Source: Kribbella catacumbae DSM 19601 (lineage in GTDB: Bacteria; Actinomycetota; Actinomycetes; Propionibacteriales; Kribbellaceae). From it: DNA of 64,000 nt. Below, one piece after another: positions 53,568 to 62,589 of the stretch (position 1 is the first letter of the stretch; each line of letters begins with the position of its first letter). The notes under the pieces are model-generated. The model ran no database searches and was not told where the DNA came from. It saw nothing but the letters and a program-made list of their open reading frames with translations. The position numbers were made by a program, and so were the translations under genes. The stretch spans positions 62,001 to 126,000 of the forward strand of contig NZ_AQUZ01000003.1 of the NCBI RefSeq assembly GCF_000372465.1. Direction: 5' to 3'.

Positions 53568-55676
53568 CTAGAGAAGTTGGTTGAGGAGGTCTGCGGCTCG
53601 GGTGGCGCCGTCCGTGGCCACTGGGTGGTAGTCGACTGGTTGGGTGAGGCGTTTGGCGATTGTCTCGGCTAGGACGTGTGGGTCGGAGGCTTCCAAGTAG
53701 GTGAGGTGGTGGCCGGCGTTGTAGCGGTCGAGGCGGGTGCGGACGTGGTACTCCTGCTCGAAGTGGTGCTGGAGCGGGATGTAGATGAACGGCACGCGTT
53801 GTGCTGTGAGTTCCATGCACGTGGTCAGGCCGCCTTGGGTGATAGCTAGGTCGGCAACCGCCAGGTGCTGGGGGAGATCCGGCAGGTAGCCGCGGACGGT
53901 GACACCTTCGGTGGCGGGCAGCGTGCTTGGGTCGAGCCGCGGCCCGGTCACGAACACGAACTCCAGCCCGGGCACGAGCCGGCGAGCCAGCGGTACCGCG
54001 TCCAGCACCCGGCTCAGCAGGGCGGAGCCGACGCCGGAGCCGCCGACAGTCACCACGCACAACAACCGATCGCTGCGATAGCCAAGTCGCTCCCGAGACT
54101 CCCCAGCAGGCGGGAAGCCCGTTATGTAGCCGGTGAAGGTGTAGTTGGCCGTAGTCCAGTCGCGGATCGACGGAAGGCCGGGCCCGAAGGTCGCAGTGAT
54201 GATGTCTTCGGGGTCGCCGACGAAGAGGGAGTGGTCACGCAGCCGGGGATAGCGCGCCCGGTGATCCAGCATCTCCGCGTTGTAGTCGGCCGTCAGGTGG
54301 GCTTCCGCGGCTCCGCCGTCGGGCATCGGGAGCCAGCCGACGAAGTCGGTGAGCCAGGCGTAGGAGAAGCGTTTGAGCTCCGGGTTCTCGTGCAGGAAGT
54401 AGTCCACCTCCCAGGCCTCGTCGCCGATCACCAGGTCGTAGTGCCGGTCGTCCACCACGTCGGCGAAGGTGAGGAAGTTCGCGACCAGGATCTCGTCCAT
54501 CCGGCGGATCGCCTGGAACGCGTGCAGATCATGCTCCTCGGCCTCGAACTCCACATGCGCCGACTCGCTGATCAACCAGGACGACGCCGGATGCACCGTC
54601 TCCCCGGCGTCCTCCAGCACCCGCGTGACGGGGTGCTGCGCGAGCCAGTCGAGCTGCAGGTCCGGCCGGCGCCGGCGCAGTTCCTGGGCGATCGCGAGAT
54701 CCCGCCGCGCGTGCCCGAGGCCGATCGGCGACGACAGGTAGAGGGCCCGCCGCGGCCGGTTCATCGCCCGCGTCCACGTGCGCCGTACCGGCTGTGGCGC
54801 TACGCGATCCACGAAGTCCTTGAGCAGCCGGTTGAACACCACTGGATCGCGCGCGTGCGGAGCGTGGCCGCCGCCCGCGATCGTGACCAGCGAACCACCA
54901 GTCAGCTCAGCGAGCCGAACCCCTTCGGCATAAGGCCGGATGGCGTCCTCTTCGCCCTGCACCACCAGCACCGGACACGTCACGTCGGGCGCACCCGGCG
55001 TACGGTCCTGTCGGGCTTCCTCGGTGTCCACCAGCACGTCGGGCGTGGTCTGCAGGCCCCACCGGATGCCGTCCTCGATCTGCTTGGTGGAGTGCGGCTC
55101 GCGGAACAGTTGCCCGAAGAAGTACCGGACGAAGTCCTCATAGCCACCGTTCAGCCAGTAGTGGCGGTTGTACTTCGCCCAGCCCTCGTTGCTTTCGTGC
55201 TGCTCGTTCCAGTTCCAGCGGGCGCGTTCCTCCAAGCTCGGCACGAGCCCTGCGGCAACACCCACGCAAGCCACCCCGAGTACTCGGTCAGGCTGCGCTG
55301 CCGCGAGCTGCAGGGCCCATGGGCACCCCCGCGAGAACCCGACGAGCACGCACTGCTGAACCCCAGCAGCATCCAGTACTGCGAGCGTGTCCGCCACGTA
55401 CTCGCTATCCGCGTACGCCGCAGCCCCGGCCGGCCTGCTGGAAGCACCAGCGCCCCTGCCGTCGAAGGTGATCACCCGGAAGTGTCTGGCCAGGTAGGGC
55501 ACCTGCGCTTTCCACACCCGCGACGGCACGATCGACCAGGTCGGCAGCAGGACGACCGTGGGCCCGCCGTTCCCCCTCTCGGCGGCGGGCCCGTCCCACA
55601 CCTGGTACGCGATCGCCACTCCGTCCCGCTCGACCGTCCCCTGGTGGTCGGCCGGTAGAGCCGCTCGCTCCTTCAT
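53568..55676 (-). CDS. Fusion of alpha/beta-hydrolase and UGT-like glycosyltransferase
   Basis: 702 residues. Residues 1-295 are an alpha/beta-hydrolase: nucleophile Ser115 in GFSRG, Asp244 in GEEDAIRP and His271 in GGGHAPH. Residues 308-702 form a GT-B glycosyltransferase: LYLSSPIGLGHARRDLAIAQELRRRRPD at the start, VTVGGSGVGSALL, and the sugar-donor region AITQGGLTTCMELTAQRVPFIYIPLQHHFEQEYHV. Both active sites look intact. There is no signal peptide. The fusion suggests a two-step modification of one molecule. Substrate unknown. Confidence 0.85.
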   Translation of the reverse strand: MKERAALPADHQGTVERDGVAIAYQVWDGPAAERGNGGPTVVLLPTWSIVPSRVWKAQVPYLARHFRVITFDGRGAGASSRPAGAAAYADSEYVADTLAVLDAAGVQQCVLVGFSRGCPWALQLAAAQPDRVLGVACVGVAAGLVPSLEERARWNWNEQHESNEGWAKYNRHYWLNGGYEDFVRYFFGQLFREPHSTKQIEDGIRWGLQTTPDVLVDTEEARQDRTPGAPDVTCPVLVVQGEEDAIRPYAEGVRLAELTGGSLVTIAGGGHAPHARDPVVFNRLLKDFVDRVAPQPVRRTWTRAMNRPRRALYLSSPIGLGHARRDLAIAQELRRRRPDLQLDWLAQHPVTRVLEDAGETVHPASSWLISESAHVEFEAEEHDLHAFQAIRRMDEILVANFLTFADVVDDRHYDLVIGDEAWEVDYFLHENPELKRFSYAWLTDFVGWLPMPDGGAAEAHLTADYNAEMLDHRARYPRLRDHSLFVGDPEDIITATFGPGLPSIRDWTTANYTFTGYITGFPPAGESRERLGYRSDRLLCVVTVGGSGVGSALLSRVLDAVPLARRLVPGLEFVFVTGPRLDPSTLPATEGVTVRGYLPDLPQHLAVADLAITQGGLTTCMELTAQRVPFIYIPLQHHFEQEYHVRTRLDRYNAGHHLTYLEASDPHVLAETIAKRLTQPVDYHPVATDGATRAADLLNQLL

Positions 55677-55717
55677 CTCGCCCCCTCAGCCACTACAGCC
55701 CTTATTTCGGCACTGTC

Positions 55718-56785
55718 TCAGGGCCGGACCTCGAAGACCAGGTTGAACGGGGTCTCGGCCGCAGTACGGAAGCGGGTGAAGCCGGCGGCCGTGGTGACGT
55801 CCCGGATCCGGGCCGGGCCGGCTTGCGTGCCCAGTGCGAGCCCGACGTCCTGGGACAGCGAGGCCGGCGTACAGAGCAGGGTGGAGAAGCCGTAGTACGC
55901 GCGACCGACCGGGTTGAGGTTGTCCTCGACACGGTCGCCGGCCATCGGCTCCACGACCATCCAGGTGCCGTCGGACGCCAGCGACTCACGTACCCGTTTG
56001 GCAGCGCCGACCGGGTCGCCCATGTCGTGCAGCGCGTCGAACGTGGTCACCAGGTCGTAGCCGCTCCCGCTGTACTGCGTTGCTGCCGCTACCTCGAATG
56101 TCACGCGATCCGCGACCCCCGCCTCAGCCGCGCGCAGCCGGGCTACCTCGATCGACTCCGGGTGGTAGTCCGAGCCGGTGAAGGTGGAGCGCGGGTACGC
56201 CTGTGCCATCAGGACTGTCGAGGCGCCGTGCCCGCAGCCGATGTCGGCCACCTTGGCGCCGGTCTCCAGCTTCTGCACCACGTCGTCGAGGGCGGGGAGC
56301 CAGCTGGTCACCAGGTTCGCGTTGTAGCCGGGGCGGAAGAAGCGCTCGCAGCCCAGGTGGACGTCGGAGCTGTGCTCGTGCCAGCCGATCCCGGCGCCGC
56401 TCCGGGCCGCCTCGATGGTCTGGGTGGTGTGCTGCACGGTGCCGAGAGCGATCTGGAAGAAGCCGGGCAGGAACGCCGGGCTGCTCTCGTCGGTGAGTGC
56501 TACTGCCTGCTCTGGTGGCAGCAGGTACTTGCCGGTGGCGGGGTCGTACTCGACGAAGCCGCCGGCCGCTTGGGCGTTGAGCCATTCGCGCGTGTAGTGC
56601 TCGCTGGTGCTCGTGCGGTCCGCTAGCTCGGCCGGTGTGGTCGCGCCCCCGTCGGCGAGTGCGCGGTAGTAGCCGAGGCGGTCGCCCATCACTACCAGCG
56701 CGGCGTTGAGTGTGGCGCCCACCTCGCCGACTGCCTGGCCGACGAAGGCCATCAGCTTGTCCATGTCGATCGCAACTGTGGTCAT
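55718..56785 (-). CDS. SAM-dependent methyltransferase with winged-helix N-terminus
   Basis: 355 residues. An N-terminal helical dimerisation region (about 15-90, GYYRALADGGATTPAELADRTSTSEHYTREWLNAQAAGGFVEY) precedes the Rossmann core: KVADIGCGHGASTVLMAQAYP (motif I), FTGSDYHPESIE, DLVTTFDALHDMGDP. It resembles the Rv2258c type. Lies downstream of, but divergent from, the LuxR-type regulator; no close operon partner. Confidence 0.85.
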   Translation of the reverse strand: MTTVAIDMDKLMAFVGQAVGEVGATLNAALVVMGDRLGYYRALADGGATTPAELADRTSTSEHYTREWLNAQAAGGFVEYDPATGKYLLPPEQAVALTDESSPAFLPGFFQIALGTVQHTTQTIEAARSGAGIGWHEHSSDVHLGCERFFRPGYNANLVTSWLPALDDVVQKLETGAKVADIGCGHGASTVLMAQAYPRSTFTGSDYHPESIEVARLRAAEAGVADRVTFEVAAATQYSGSGYDLVTTFDALHDMGDPVGAAKRVRESLASDGTWMVVEPMAGDRVEDNLNPVGRAYYGFSTLLCTPASLSQDVGLALGTQAGPARIRDVTTAAGFTRFRTAAETPFNLVFEVRP

Positions 56786-56883
56786 CTCAGTTCCCTCCCT
56801 GGATCTGTACGGCGAACGTAGGCGCGGGCTCCCCCCGCTCGCATCAGGTGACCTACCTAGTCAGTCGGTGATGTACTGCCGAC

Positions 56884-59595
56884 ATGCTGATCGGGCGGGA
56901 AGCCGAGCGGCGGGCGATCGAACGGCTGGTCGCGGGGGCGCGGGTGGGATCCAGCGGGGTACTCCTGATCACCGGGGAACCGGGAATCGGGAAGACAGCT
57001 CTCGTGAACGAGACGGCGGCACTCGCCGCGGATCTGCGCGTTCTGCGCGCCCGCGGCACCGAAGCCGAACGCGAGATCCCTTTCGGCGGCCTGCTGCAAC
57101 TCCTCCGGCCCGCGCTCGGAGAGTTAGACCGCATCCCGGCACCCCAACGTGAGGCCCTTGCTGCAGCCCTCGCCCTCAGTACGGCCGGTTCCAGTCCGCA
57201 GGAGCGGTTCGTGGTGGGGGCTGCGACTTTGAGCCTGGTTTGCCGGTACGCCGAGGGCGCGCCGGTGGCGATGCTGGTGGATGACGCGCAGCTGCTCGAT
57301 CTGCCGTCGGCGGAGGCGTTGTTGTTTGCGGCTCGGCGGTTGCTGGCTGATCCGATCCTGTTGGTGATCACCGCTCGGGCCGGTGAACCGCATCCACTCG
57401 CGGAGGCGGATCTGCCGCAGCTTCAGCTCGGCGGACTCGGCTTGGTGGCGGCTCGGGAGTTGGTGGGTGGGTTGCCGGTCGACCTGGTCGCGAGTCTGCA
57501 CCGAACGGTCGCGGGCAACCCGCTAGCCCTGCTGGAGCTCGCAAGGGATCCCGAGCAGCTGCAACGCGTTCCGCCCGGCGTACCGGTTCCTGTGCCGGCT
57601 CTGCTCGCGAGTGCCTTTGCAGCAAGGGCAAACAAGCTCAGTGCGGCCGCACAGACCGCACTGCTGGTCGCCTCGGTGGATGACGGTGAGCTGAGAGTAG
57701 TAGCCCGTGCATGCGCCGACCTTGGCGTCGACGTCGCAGTACTCGCCGAGGGAGAGCAGGCATCGTTGGTGATGCTCAGAGACGGCCGGGTCGAGTTCAG
57801 GCATCCACTGGTCCGGTCAGCCATCTACGCGAACGCAGAGCCCGCTCACCGTCGTGCTGTGCACCTAGCGGTCGCCAACGCAGTACAGGACGACGACCGA
57901 CGCGCCTGGCACCTCTCGGAGACAGTGCTCGGCAGCGACGACGCAGTAGCCGCCGCCTTGGAACTAGCGGGCAACCACGCCGTCGACCGAGGAGCACACG
58001 CAGTCGCAGCAACCGCCTTCGAGCGAGCCGCCCGCCTCACCGGTACTACGGGCGCTCGCGCGCTGCGGCTGCTCGCTGCCGGTCAGGCAGCTTGGTTCGC
58101 TGGACTGCCCGAGCGAGCAGACGGCCTACTCGATGACGCGCTGGCCCTCGACCCACCGCCGCGAGTCCGTACCCAAGCAGACGAGCTACGCGGCGACATC
58201 GCCCTGAAGTGCGGTTCGCCGGCCAGAGCCCGCGACATCCTCGTCGCCGCGGCAGCCGCCACCACCGATCCCGAAGCCGCAGTAGGCCTACTCGCAGACC
58301 TGGTGAACGCCTGCTTCCGGCTAGGCGACGCGACGACAGCCTTGAGAGCCTCAGACGACCTGGACAAGCTGCTGGAGGAGGTCGAGCGCCCAGGGATCCG
58401 CGTCATCGGTCTGCTGGCCAGCGGCGTCGCCAAGGTGCTTGCTGGGCGCGGTGGCACCGAGGAGATCCGGCAAGCCATCGAGCTGGCACCGTCGGTCGCC
58501 CTCGACCGCGACCGGCGCAGGCAGGTCTGGATGATGCTTGCACCGATGTTCCTGCGCGAGACCGGCACGGGTCGGGCATTGATCGAAGCGGCGATGCGGG
58601 AACGCCGGGACCAGGTCGCGGTCGGAGTACTGCCGGCTGTCCTGTTCCAGCTGGCCCGCGACGACGCCACCACCGACCGCTGGGCGGATGCGGCCGCGTC
58701 CTACGACGAAGGCGTCCGGTTGAGCAGGGAGACCGGCCAGACCACGGAACTCGCCATCAACCTCGCCGGGCTGGCGTGGTTGTCGGCGCACCAAGGGCGT
58801 GAGGCGGAGTGCCGTGCGCAGGCTGCCGAGGCGATGGAGATCTGCGAGGAGCGGCAGATTCACCAGGGCCTGGCCTGGTCGCTGTTCGCGCTAGGAGACC
58901 TTGAGCTAGGCAAGGGGAACCCGCAGGGCGCGCTGCCGCAGTACGAGCGGCTGGCGGAGGTACTGACGTCGCTTGGCGTGCTTGACCCAGACCTGTCGCC
59001 AGTACCGGAGCTTGTCGAGGTCTACCTGCGACTGGGGAGAGTCGAGGACGCGACAGCGGCGGCGCGGGCGTTCGCAGTACGGGCTGGTGAGAAGGGGCAG
59101 CCGTGGGCGCAGGCGAGGGCAGCCAGGGCGCTGGGACTGGTCGAGGAGGATGACCAGCGGTTCGTGGAGGCGCTGGAGTGGCATGCGCGGACACTGGACG
59201 TCTTCGAGACCGCACGGACTCGCCTGGTCTACGGAGCCTGGTTGCGGCGAGCAAGACGACGAGTGGATGCACGCGAGCAGTTGCGAGCCGCAGTAGCCGC
59301 CTTTGACCAGCTAGGCGCGCCGGGCTGGGCGGACCAGGCTGCTGCCGAACTGAAGGCGACAGGGGAGACCGCACGCCGCCGAGAGCCCAGTACTGCGGAC
59401 GATCTGACCCCGCAGGAGCGGCAGATCGCTCTGCTACTCGCTGACGGTCAGAGCACTCGCAGTGTTGCGGCCCGACTGTTCCTGAGCCCCAAGACGGTCG
59501 AGTACCACATCCGCAACGTCTACACGAAGCTAGGCATTCACTCTCGGGCAGAGCTGGCCGCAGTACTCCAGGAGAGTGGTCCAGACCGCACGTAG
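56884..59595 (+). CDS. Large LuxR family regulator with AAA ATPase domain
   Basis: 903 residues. Walker A LLITGEPGIGKTALV (about 27-41), Walker B-type VAMLVDDAQLLDLPS near 128, a long TPR-like helical region (about 350-810), then a C-terminal LuxR HTH: LTPQERQIALLLADGQSTRSVAARLFLSPKTVEYHIRNVYTKLGIHSRAELAAVL. LAL-type regulators activate secondary metabolism or sugar genes; the target is not evident, but the divergent methyltransferase is a candidate. ATG 56884. Confidence 0.9.
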   Translation: MLIGREAERRAIERLVAGARVGSSGVLLITGEPGIGKTALVNETAALAADLRVLRARGTEAEREIPFGGLLQLLRPALGELDRIPAPQREALAAALALSTAGSSPQERFVVGAATLSLVCRYAEGAPVAMLVDDAQLLDLPSAEALLFAARRLLADPILLVITARAGEPHPLAEADLPQLQLGGLGLVAARELVGGLPVDLVASLHRTVAGNPLALLELARDPEQLQRVPPGVPVPVPALLASAFAARANKLSAAAQTALLVASVDDGELRVVARACADLGVDVAVLAEGEQASLVMLRDGRVEFRHPLVRSAIYANAEPAHRRAVHLAVANAVQDDDRRAWHLSETVLGSDDAVAAALELAGNHAVDRGAHAVAATAFERAARLTGTTGARALRLLAAGQAAWFAGLPERADGLLDDALALDPPPRVRTQADELRGDIALKCGSPARARDILVAAAAATTDPEAAVGLLADLVNACFRLGDATTALRASDDLDKLLEEVERPGIRVIGLLASGVAKVLAGRGGTEEIRQAIELAPSVALDRDRRRQVWMMLAPMFLRETGTGRALIEAAMRERRDQVAVGVLPAVLFQLARDDATTDRWADAAASYDEGVRLSRETGQTTELAINLAGLAWLSAHQGREAECRAQAAEAMEICEERQIHQGLAWSLFALGDLELGKGNPQGALPQYERLAEVLTSLGVLDPDLSPVPELVEVYLRLGRVEDATAAARAFAVRAGEKGQPWAQARAARALGLVEEDDQRFVEALEWHARTLDVFETARTRLVYGAWLRRARRRVDAREQLRAAVAAFDQLGAPGWADQAAAELKATGETARRREPSTADDLTPQERQIALLLADGQSTRSVAARLFLSPKTVEYHIRNVYTKLGIHSRAELAAVLQESGPDRT

Positions 59596-59707
59596 GCTGA
59601 CAAACGTGACTTCTCGGCACCCTGCGGATGAATTCCTGGTTCGGCCCCGCCTGAGCGCCGTTCGCCGATTCGGTTCGCCTTGACACCCGATGGCATGCTG
59701 GGCTGCG

Positions 59708-60337
59708 ATGAACGAGTTGATGGAAGCCGCACGGCATATCCTCGGGATCGCCATGGCTTCCCAGTGGCTGATCCTGGTGCTCTTCCTGGCTGCCACGATC
59801 GACGCCGTCTTCCCGGTCATTCCGAGTGAGGGCCTGGTCGTCACCGCGGGGATGGCGGCCGCGGCCGGCCACCAGAACCTGCTGCTGGTGATCGTGGCCG
59901 CGATGACCGGCTCCATCATCGGCGAGTCCGTCTGCTACCTGCTCGGCCGCGGATCCGGTCCGGCACTGCATCGCTGGATGCGCCGCCGGGACGCCCGGCA
60001 GCGAATGTTCGAGAAGGTCTCGCACGCGCTGCATTCGCGCGGCGGGCTGATTCTGATGACGGTCCGCTACATCCCGGGCGCGCGGATGGTCGCGACGCTG
60101 ACCGCGGGCGCGACGGCGTACTCGTTCCGCAAGTTCATCTTGTTCACCGCCGCCGGCGTCACGGTCGCTTACACCTATGTCGCGCTGCTGGGCTATCTGG
60201 GCGGCGACGCGTTCGCGCACGACTCGCTCAAGGCGCTGGCCTTCAGCCTGAGCCTGGCCTTCACCATCGGTCTCGTGATCGAGACGTCCCGCCGGATCGC
60301 GGTCCGGCGCCGAGCGGCCAAGGTCGCAGCCGGATAG
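59708..60337 (+). CDS. DedA family membrane protein
   Basis: 209 residues, five or so hydrophobic segments. Family marks: FPVIPSEGLVVTAGM (the acidic Glu), GSIIGESVCYLLGRGSG and VRYIPGARMVATLTAGATAYSFRKF with conserved arginines. DedA proteins recycle undecaprenyl phosphate or other lipids across the membrane, which would link with UppS. ATG 59708. Confidence 0.9.
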   Translation: MNELMEAARHILGIAMASQWLILVLFLAATIDAVFPVIPSEGLVVTAGMAAAAGHQNLLLVIVAAMTGSIIGESVCYLLGRGSGPALHRWMRRRDARQRMFEKVSHALHSRGGLILMTVRYIPGARMVATLTAGATAYSFRKFILFTAAGVTVAYTYVALLGYLGGDAFAHDSLKALAFSLSLAFTIGLVIETSRRIAVRRRAAKVAAG

Positions 60338-60361
60338 CGATCACCCGTGAAAGAGTCGAGA

Positions 60362-60391
60362 TCCCGTCCGAACACGTGAGATCGGACGGGA
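60362..60391. terminator. Bidirectional terminator between dedA and the MFS gene
   Basis: TCCCGTCCGA and TCGGACGGGA with a 10-nt loop between two convergent stops. Confidence 0.75.
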
Positions 60392-60415
60392 CCCCGTCAC
60401 CTTCCGGTCCGGTCG

Positions 60416-61891
60416 TCAGTGGCCGGCCGTCATGAGCTTTGTTGGCTCCGTGTCGCCAGTCGGCTCGGGCTGGCCGGAGTTGCGGTTCAGTAGCAGGAGC
60501 AGCGCGGTGGCGAGGCCGACCAGAGCGAAGATCGCGGTGGCCAGGAACCCGGCCTGGAACCCGTCGTTCAGCCCCTCGGCGCTCGTTCCTGTCGTGTACG
60601 CGAAGGCGACCGACGAGGCGATCGCGATGCCGAGTGCGGCCCCGATCTGGAAGACCGCGTTGTTGATGCCCGAGACGAGCCCGGACTCCTCGGGTTTCGC
60701 GCCGGTCAGCGATGCGATGGAGGCCGCGACGTTGGTGCTGCCGATGCCGGAGCCGAAGATGACCAGGCCGAAGAACAGGTCGCTCCAGTATCCGCCGTTC
60801 GGGTCGATCTGGGTCAGCAGCAGCAGACCACCGGACAGGAGCGCCATGCCGACGATCGCGATCGGCTTGTAGCCGATCTTGGCGACCAGCCGGGCGCTGA
60901 CGTTCGCGCCGATGATCGACATGACGGCGTAGACCGCGGTGCTGAGTCCGAACTTGACGGCGCTGTAGCCGAGGACCTGCTGGGCGTAGAGCGAGGTGAT
61001 GAGCGCTCCGCCGTACACGGCCATCGCGACGATGATCATCAGGATGTTGCCGCCGACCACGGTGGGTGAGCGGAAGATCCGCAGCGGGACCAGCGGGGCC
61101 TGCGACTTGGACTCGATGACGGTGAAGACGACGAGCAGTACCGCGGCGGCGACCAGCATCCAGATCGTCTGACCGCTGCTCCAGCCGACGAGCGGGGCCT
61201 CGGAGACCGCGTATACCAGCAGTGCGATCGCGGCCGTGATGGTCACGGCGCCGGCCGGGTCGAAGCGACGGCGACCTGGACGGACCGGCGTCTCCTTCAG
61301 CAGACGCGGGCCGAAGATCAGCACCGCGGCGACCACCGGGACGTTGATGTAGAAGATCCATTCCCAGCCCAGACCATCGGTGATCGGACCACCAATGAGC
61401 AGCGCCGCGGTGGCACCGAACGCGCCGATACCGGTCCAGATGCCCAGCGCCTTGTTGCGCTCGGGACCCTCGGCGAAGGTGTGCATGAGCACGGCCATGG
61501 CGGTCGGCGTCATGACGGCGGCGGCCAGGCCCTGGATGACACGGGCCGTGATCAGCACCTCGTCGGTCCAGGCCAGGCCGCAGAGCACCGAGGCGACACC
61601 GAACAGGGCGGTGCCGAGCAGGAACATCCTGCGCCCGCCGAGCAGGTCCGCGGTGCGCCCGCCGAACATCAGCAGTCCGCCGAAGCTCAGCAGGTAGGCG
61701 CTCATCACCCACTGGACGCCGCCGGGGCCGAAGTCGAGCTCCTGTTCGATCGAGGGCAGCGCCAGCATGACGATCTGTGAGTCGACGATGACCATGAAGA
61801 ACGACGCCACCAGCAGGGTGAGCGCCAGCCATCTGTGTCGGTCGGGGACCGGTTCCTGACTTCTTCGTTTCTTGGTGCGTTCTTGATACAT
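60416..61891 (-). CDS. MFS drug transporter, DHA2 (14-TM) family
   Basis: 491 residues and 14 predicted helices. Motif D1-like VASFFMVIVDSQIVMLALPSIEQEL opens it; FGGRTADLLGGRRMFLLG is motif A; LITARVIQGLAAAVMTPTAMAVL is motif B/C region. Proton-driven export of drugs or dyes is expected. It lies in the same direction as the CMD-like gene with 135 bp between, and both may be under the divergent LysR. Confidence 0.92.
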   Translation of the reverse strand: MYQERTKKRRSQEPVPDRHRWLALTLLVASFFMVIVDSQIVMLALPSIEQELDFGPGGVQWVMSAYLLSFGGLLMFGGRTADLLGGRRMFLLGTALFGVASVLCGLAWTDEVLITARVIQGLAAAVMTPTAMAVLMHTFAEGPERNKALGIWTGIGAFGATAALLIGGPITDGLGWEWIFYINVPVVAAVLIFGPRLLKETPVRPGRRRFDPAGAVTITAAIALLVYAVSEAPLVGWSSGQTIWMLVAAAVLLVVFTVIESKSQAPLVPLRIFRSPTVVGGNILMIIVAMAVYGGALITSLYAQQVLGYSAVKFGLSTAVYAVMSIIGANVSARLVAKIGYKPIAIVGMALLSGGLLLLTQIDPNGGYWSDLFFGLVIFGSGIGSTNVAASIASLTGAKPEESGLVSGINNAVFQIGAALGIAIASSVAFAYTTGTSAEGLNDGFQAGFLATAIFALVGLATALLLLLNRNSGQPEPTGDTEPTKLMTAGH

Positions 61892-62026
61892 GGGAGTTCT
61901 TGTTGCCTTTCTTGGAGATTTCGTGGGTTTTCCGGCACCCAGCCGTGCTTCAGGGCAGCGCGAAGCTGCCCCTCGGCAGCCTTTGCTTGGATGGCGCGGC
62001 GGCGTTTCGCCTGGGTGAGCTGTCCT
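61892..62026 (-). other. 135-bp spacer between the CMD-like and MFS genes
   Basis: Contains a GGGCAGC-gcgaa-GCTGCCC hairpin (61953-61971) and no ORF. It may attenuate or process the transcript. The MFS ribosome-binding site is AAAGG upstream of ATG 61891. Confidence 0.4.
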
Positions 62027-62473
62027 TTAGTGCGGAGGGGCCAATCTCGCGGTCAGACACATGCGGTCCAGCGCGTTCGCGACGGAGACCGCCATGATCA
62101 GGTTCGCGAGGTTGTAGGGGCCGAGCAGGTTCTCCGCCTGGCCGTACACATCGTCGGGTACGCCCTCTGGCCCGAGCCTGGTCATCACCTCGGTGAGTGC
62201 CAGGGCTGCCCGCTCCGACTCGGTGAACCGCCGCGAGTCGCGCCAGCCCGCCAGCTCGTTGAGCCGCTCCTGCTTCTCACTCAGGTGCAGCGCCTCCCTG
62301 GAGCGCTGGGCCAGGAAGTACGCGCAACCGTTGAGCTGAGCCACCCGGATCCGCGCCAGTTCTCGCAACCGGTCGTCGGTCACGCTTTCCCGCCGGAGGA
62401 CGTCCTCCAGCTCGGACATCAGGCTGACGGCGCGTGGCGACACGGCCGCCAGGTCGATCCGCTGCCTGATCAT
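62027..62473 (-). CDS. Carboxymuconolactone decarboxylase/AhpD-like protein lacking the second cysteine
   Basis: 148 residues, all-helical CMD fold. The AhpD motif region reads RIRVAQLNGCAYFLAQRSREALHLSE: the first Cys is kept, but the second Cys of CxxC is Phe. The downstream His is replaced too (QRSREAL instead of xMHxxxA). A disulfide peroxidase-reductase role is therefore unlikely. First gene of the divergent unit opposite lysR. Confidence 0.82.
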   Translation of the reverse strand: MIRQRIDLAAVSPRAVSLMSELEDVLRRESVTDDRLRELARIRVAQLNGCAYFLAQRSREALHLSEKQERLNELAGWRDSRRFTESERAALALTEVMTRLGPEGVPDDVYGQAENLLGPYNLANLIMAVSVANALDRMCLTARLAPPH

Positions 62474-62548
62474 CGTCTACCCTCTCGTTCGTCGTTCGCC
62501 CGCAGAACAGTGTGAATCGGACAGCTGACCACGAACAATGGCGACGTT

Positions 62549-62581
62549 CTTACCCTTCGGTAAGGTGCGCTTACCGAAGGG
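62549..62581. promoter_or_regulatory. LysR-type operator pair
   Basis: CTTACC-CTTC-GGTAAG (62549-62564) is a palindrome with a TTACC-N4-GGTAA core. A larger perfect 12-bp repeat joins CCCTTCGGTAAG (62553-62564) and CTTACCGAAGGG (62570-62581). Its right arm touches the lysR ribosome-binding site. Confidence 0.7.
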
Positions 62582-62589
62582 AGGTGCCG

